In this document: piece after piece, positions 5,217-5,247 of the stretch
Layout: each line of letters begins with the position of its first letter
Position numbering within the stretch: position 1 is the first letter of the stretch
Source of the DNA: Candidatus Roizmanbacteria bacterium
GTDB lineage: Bacteria; Patescibacteriota; Microgenomatia; GCA-001788215; 2-01-FULL-40-14
Assembly: GCA_016203755.1 (NCBI GenBank)
Contig: JACQMD010000015.1
Span: 1 to 5,247 of the forward strand
Reading direction: 5' to 3'
DNA: 5,247 nt
Notes under the pieces: model-generated
Told to the model about the DNA's origin: nothing
What the model saw: the letters and a program-made list of their open reading frames with translations, nothing else
The model's database searches: none
Translations under genes and position numbers: made by a program

Positions 5217-5247
5217 TCGGCCAAAGGCCGATCTGGGCCAGAGGCCC
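5217..5247. repeat. Tandem GC-rich mini-hairpins at the window edge
   Basis: TCGGCC-AAA-GGCCGA (5217-5231) and GGGCC-AGA-GGCCC (5235-5247) are two adjacent perfect inverted repeats with 3-base loops sharing the core GGCC-ARA-GGCC. Neither is followed by a T tract on either strand, so they are not typical terminators. They look like an intergenic palindromic repeat that may continue beyond the edge. Confidence 0.55.

Noticed and set aside
1..5247. Alternative genetic code (TGA as glycine), as in Gracilibacteria and Absconditabacteria
   Set aside because: All genes read cleanly with the standard code and none has an in-frame TGA. The complete genes end in TAA or TAG, but six stops are too few to infer recoding.

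Overview
The window looks like part of a genome from the Candidate Phyla Radiation (Patescibacteria), most likely Microgenomates (OP11). This is inference from protein style. The left-edge membrane protein carries an N-terminal motif I associate with Microgenomates (GWDTLHPEFNF, then QGLGA and H-x-GELPR). The sortase has a TCWPPGT active-site stretch, its presumed substrate ends in a PEAG-type sorting tail after a 'TVLGA' linker, and there is a short coiled-coil protein of a kind common in these genomes. The code reads as standard. Base composition is moderate and no RNA gene, transposase or CRISPR array is visible.

Layout, right to left, because nearly everything is on the minus strand. At the right edge (5124-5247) is a non-coding leader with tandem GC-rich mini-hairpins, an AT-rich inverted repeat and an extended -10 promoter. 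It leads into a membrane-anchored sortase (4323-5123). After a 161-base gap holding a near-consensus promoter overlapped by a perfect 7-bp inverted repeat, a secreted protein with a C-terminal sorting signal follows (3517-4161). Five bases later comes a 47-residue membrane microprotein (3368-3511). Facing these on the plus strand is a small coiled-coil protein whose start is uncertain (3022-3351). Divergent from it is a 309-residue exported protein of unknown function with a twin-arginine-like signal and a possible lipidation cysteine (2059-2988). It ends at a GC-rich hairpin (1999-2035). Two GT-C-type multi-spanning membrane proteins, probable glycosyltransferases, then run as a tight pair off the left edge (354-1967 and 1-347).

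Taken together, this is a cell-surface locus: a sortase, a likely substrate, a small membrane partner candidate, a second exported protein, and enzymes that probably use lipid-linked sugars on the outer face of the membrane. The sortase-substrate link rests on adjacency and on the C-terminal motif-membrane-basic tail architecture. Links to the 309-residue protein and the glycosyltransferases rest on proximity only. No stretch over 300 bases lacks a gene.
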